A stretch of 64,000 bases of DNA, taken from the NCBI GenBank assembly GCA_002162795.1, contig MAAY01000079.1, forward strand, positions 1 to 64,000, given 5' to 3'. Both the position numbers and the translations under genes were made by a program. Below are positions 61,430 to 64,000 of the stretch, one piece after another (positions within the stretch are counted from its first letter, which is position 1; each line of letters begins with the position of its first letter). The notes below the pieces were generated by a model. The model was not told the origin of the DNA and ran no database searches. It saw only the letters and a list, made by a program, of their open reading frames with translations. The stretch is from Rhodobacterales bacterium 56_14_T64 (GTDB lineage: Bacteria > Pseudomonadota > Alphaproteobacteria > Rhodobacterales > Rhodobacteraceae).

Positions 61430-62818
61430 TTATTCAGCGGGCACGCTTTGCGCTGTCGGATTGCCCCGACCAGCGGCGATCAAGTCCCGGCGCGCCATGG
61501 CATAATTGTCTTCTGCGCCGCCACGTTTGCTGCGACGGGCATCAAGGATACTTTCAACCGCGTCAAGGTGCCCGGCGCGCAGGCCGGCGTCGATGGTGAT
61601 GCGTTCGAACACATCCCGTTGCGCGTGGCTGCCACCAGCCAGTTGCATCGACCCGCGTGCCTGCGCCAGATGGGCGAAAGCCCCGGCATAGTCACCGTCG
61701 CCAAAGGCTTCGAGACCTGAGGCCATGGAACAGCCTGGCGTTGCCATGCGCTGCCCCATTTCGTCCGGGCGGTTTTGAGCGTCAGCGTGGATGCGTTGCA
61801 CCAGTCGGGTGGTTGCCGCCTGGCGGTCATGCCCGGCCAGTGCCAGCAGGTAATGCAGGTCGGCAAAGATCAGGCAGCCGTCCTCGGTGCGGTTGGCAGA
61901 GAATTCCGAGAGCTCTTCCCAGCGGTTGCCGACATTGATGCCCTCTAACTGCAGCCGCATCAGCAGCGAGGTGGCGTTTGAAATGTCGCGGTAATCGTCG
62001 GTCTTGTCCTTGCGGATCTCGCGGTCGTACAGATCCAACACGCGATCGGTCTGGCCAAGGTCCAGGTGCATCAACGCCTTGTGCCACCAGACGTGATAGC
62101 GAAAGTTGTTGCAATGAGCCCAGGCCGCCTCGCGGCCCTCTAGCCACTTCAGGCCAGCTTGGGCGTTTCCTGTCATGTCGTGCACATGCGCCACCGCGTG
62201 AAGGCCCCAGGCATCATCCGGCGCGGTCCACAGCGCCTGCCGTCCAGCGATCCCGGCTTTTTCATAAGCCCCGGTTTCCTCTAGCGCAAAGGCGTGGCAG
62301 CCCAACAGATATCCTTGTCCAGAATGGCTGGTGTCATAGGCGGGCATAACCCGCTCAATCGAGCGACGCATACCTGCGCCATCCCCCAGGATAAAGCGTA
62401 TCGAGTGGCTTAATTTCATCGCCAGCGAGTCTTGCGGATGCGCGCTCAGCACCTGCTCCATTTTGGCAATGGCCCCCGAGGGACGGCCCCCCATCCAGAT
62501 CTCCAGTGCGTCGATAAACAATCTCTCGCGGGGCAGGGCTGCTTGGTAGCCGACCTTGGCTGCGGCCAGCGCCTCGCGGGCGGTGGGGATCATTTCAGAG
62601 CGCCCGACTAGAAGATAAAACATGCCCTTGCAGGCCTGACCCAATGCAAATTCTGGCGCTGCAGACAATAGTGCTCCCAGATGCACTGGCGTGGTGGCGG
62701 CATGAGCCAGAACGCCCATCTGCACAGCGTTCCAATCGCGTAGTGCGGCTGCATCCGTCAGGCTGGTGTCTTGGCCAAAGATATCTTGCATCATCAGGAG
62801 TCCCATCTTCGCGAACAT
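61430..62818 (-). CDS. Tetratricopeptide repeat protein 38-like
   Basis: The 462-residue soluble protein is made of helical repeats; the segments LLGCHAFALEETGAYEKAG, DDAWGLHAVAHVHDMTGNA and YHVWWHKALMHLDLGQTDRV match the TTC38-like family, bacterial members of which are of unknown function. It is the first gene of the operon, 22 bases before opgC. Start alternatives are the ATGs at codons 5, 9 and 10 (MGLLMMQDIFG). It could help to regulate or localise glucan synthesis, but nothing in the sequence proves that. Confidence 0.75.
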   Translation of the reverse strand: MFAKMGLLMMQDIFGQDTSLTDAAALRDWNAVQMGVLAHAATTPVHLGALLSAAPEFALGQACKGMFYLLVGRSEMIPTAREALAAAKVGYQAALPRERLFIDALEIWMGGRPSGAIAKMEQVLSAHPQDSLAMKLSHSIRFILGDGAGMRRSIERVMPAYDTSHSGQGYLLGCHAFALEETGAYEKAGIAGRQALWTAPDDAWGLHAVAHVHDMTGNAQAGLKWLEGREAAWAHCNNFRYHVWWHKALMHLDLGQTDRVLDLYDREIRKDKTDDYRDISNATSLLMRLQLEGINVGNRWEELSEFSANRTEDGCLIFADLHYLLALAGHDRQAATTRLVQRIHADAQNRPDEMGQRMATPGCSMASGLEAFGDGDYAGAFAHLAQARGSMQLAGGSHAQRDVFERITIDAGLRAGHLDAVESILDARRSKRGGAEDNYAMARRDLIAAGRGNPTAQSVPAE

Positions 62819-62961
62819 AATTTTACTGTTGTTTGAGAGGACTCTAGATCATGGAATTCCACCGGGCGACGCCTGCTCTCGCATTGGTGAAGGGGCGTGT
62901 GTCAGGAAGTGAGTTTTGTTTCGAAGGGATGGCGAAATGCCGCCAATTTTCACAATAGCGG

Positions 62962-62995
62962 CATCTCTGCCCTGATTGCAGGCAGGGGAGAGATG
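62962..62995. terminator. Hairpin downstream of the CoA-transferase gene
   Basis: CATCTCT pairs with AGAGATG, and an inner CCCTG/CAGGC-GGG part extends it. It lies 60 bases past the stop of the minus-strand CoA-transferase, without a long T-run, so it is a probable but not ideal terminator. Confidence 0.45.
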
Positions 62996-63053
62996 TCGCC
63001 TTGATGTTTTCTGTAACACTTGGCTGGTCAGGAATTGGCCAACGCTGGGGTGG

Positions 63054-64000
63054 TTAGATCTCGAACGGCGTATCCGAAGACAGAATCTCATCGCTGTCGG
63101 CACCAAACTCGCGCGGTGCATGGCGGTAGGTGACCGGGGTGCGCGAGAAATTGAGCGGGTTGCCGATCAGTTGCACCGGTCCGGCCTCGGTCTCCATGGC
63201 GATCTGCATATCCCGTGCTGCCACCTGATCCGAGGCAAACACTTCCTGCAGGTTCTGGACCGGTCCAACGGGCACTTTCAGAGCTTCCAGGTTTTCAATG
63301 ATGTTCTGCGTGCTGTAGCGCTGCACTGCAGGGATCAGGATATCATCCAGCGCTTCGCGGTTTTGCAGGCGGGCGGGATTGCTGGAAAAGCGCGGATCTT
63401 TGGTCAGGCCCGACAGCCCTAGGAATTCGGCAAACCGTCCAAATTGACTGTCGTTTCCAACTGCCAGAATGACGTGCCCGTCGTTTGTTTCGTAAACACC
63501 ATAGGGTTTGATGTTGGGATGACCGTTGCCTCGGCGTTCAGGAACCTGACCTGAGGTCAGATAGTTGACGCCTTCACTGATCAGCCAGGCAATTTGGCTA
63601 TCGACCAGAGCCACATCAATTTGCTGGCCCTCGCCCGTTTGTTCTTGATGCCGCAGCGCAGCCAGAATGCCCACGGTGGCATACATGCCGCACATCACAT
63701 CGGTGATGCCGACCCCAACCTTCATGGGCTCTCCGTCCGGTTCACCCGTCAGTGACATGATGCCACCATAGCCTTGCGCCATTAGGTCATAGCCGGGCTT
63801 GTGTGAATTGGGTCCGGTCTGGCCGTAGCCCGAGATCGAGCAGTAGATCAGGCCGGGCAGCTCGTCGCGCAGGCTGGCATAGTCGAGCCCGTATTTCTTG
63901 AGCCCGCCGGGTTTAAAGTTCTCGATCAGGATATCCGCCTGTGCGGCTAGATCACGGATGGTCTGCTGACCCTCGGGCGATGCGATATCAATCGCGACAG
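63054..64000 (-). CDS. Family III CoA-transferase (CaiB/BaiF type), partial
   Basis: The gene enters from the right edge and ends at 63054. The visible 315 residues include AIDIASPEGQQTIRDLAAQ, the conserved ENFKPGGLKKYGLDYASL, SISGYGQTGPNSHKPGYDL and MAQGYGGIMSLTGEPDGEP. The C-terminal GNGHPNIKPYGVYETNDGHV and RMARRR-like RNREAL region complete a family III enzyme, which moves CoA between carboxylic acids. The catalytic aspartate expected near the N-terminal half probably lies outside or near the edge. It continues beyond the window. Confidence 0.9.
   Translation of the reverse strand, partial: VAIDIASPEGQQTIRDLAAQADILIENFKPGGLKKYGLDYASLRDELPGLIYCSISGYGQTGPNSHKPGYDLMAQGYGGIMSLTGEPDGEPMKVGVGITDVMCGMYATVGILAALRHQEQTGEGQQIDVALVDSQIAWLISEGVNYLTSGQVPERRGNGHPNIKPYGVYETNDGHVILAVGNDSQFGRFAEFLGLSGLTKDPRFSSNPARLQNREALDDILIPAVQRYSTQNIIENLEALKVPVGPVQNLQEVFASDQVAARDMQIAMETEAGPVQLIGNPLNFSRTPVTYRHAPREFGADSDEILSSDTPFEI

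Overview
The window looks like an accessory stretch of a chromosome or large replicon from a marine alphaproteobacterium of the Rhodobacteraceae (Roseobacter-type). The reasons are two complete TRAP-type organic-acid transporters, a urea/amide-type ABC importer, CoA ligase and CoA transferase genes, beta-keto acid cleavage and SDR enzymes, Tat-type signal peptides, moderate-to-high GC and an OpgGH/OpgC glucan locus. This is inferred from gene content; no rRNA or marker gene is present.

Layout. 1-361 is the 3' end of a decayed IS3-family element. 362-4255 holds small secreted or orphan proteins, a proline-rich lipoprotein and a nuclease-toxin-like protein. 5003-14278 is a catabolic island: two TRAP transporters (5003-7877 on +, 11392-14278 on -), an RraA-like aldolase-type protein, a GntR/FCD regulator, a cupin and an SDR. 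Three of its transcription units share a tandem TTACAA(n4)TTACAA motif. 14912-26356 is a coherent amide-utilisation locus: MarR regulator, signal-peptide-less AmiC-like binding protein, flotillin-like SPFH protein, Tat-exported UrtA-like binding protein, two permeases, an ATPase, a second ATPase fused to an amidase, and an acyl-CoA ligase. The implied route is import of an amide, hydrolysis to the acid and activation to the CoA ester.

26357-35722 is IS-scarred. It carries an SDR/BKACE gene pair, remnants of IS3-family elements and a Bacteroidota-like aconitase B (acnB). The IS3 copy at 34190-35722 and the remnant at 30154 contain at least seven short hairpin insertions (37 bp, 41 bp, and one divergent 35 bp). 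Removing them computationally restores continuous transposase reading frames. The hairpin stems differ in sequence but keep pairing, so this looks like a family of miniature structured mobile elements and is the most unusual observation here.

35891-44292 contains a Tat-exported isochorismatase-like hydrolase, a SiaA/SiaB/SiaC phospho-switch whose output enzyme is a class III adenylate cyclase rather than a diguanylate cyclase, and an operon of beta-propeller, cupredoxin-like and polytopic membrane proteins. 44618-52679 has a tautomerase whose start abuts a transposase scar, a hybrid histidine kinase, a hemerythrin-domain protein, two glutathione transferases, a pentapeptide protein and a WYL-type regulator.

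53370-56600 is a decayed prophage fragment next to a tRNA with a CAT anticodon; both terminase genes carry in-frame stops. 56760-62818 is an osmoregulated periplasmic glucan operon (TPR protein, opgC, opgG, opgH) whose opg genes overlap by ATGA. The window ends inside a family III CoA-transferase gene on the minus strand.
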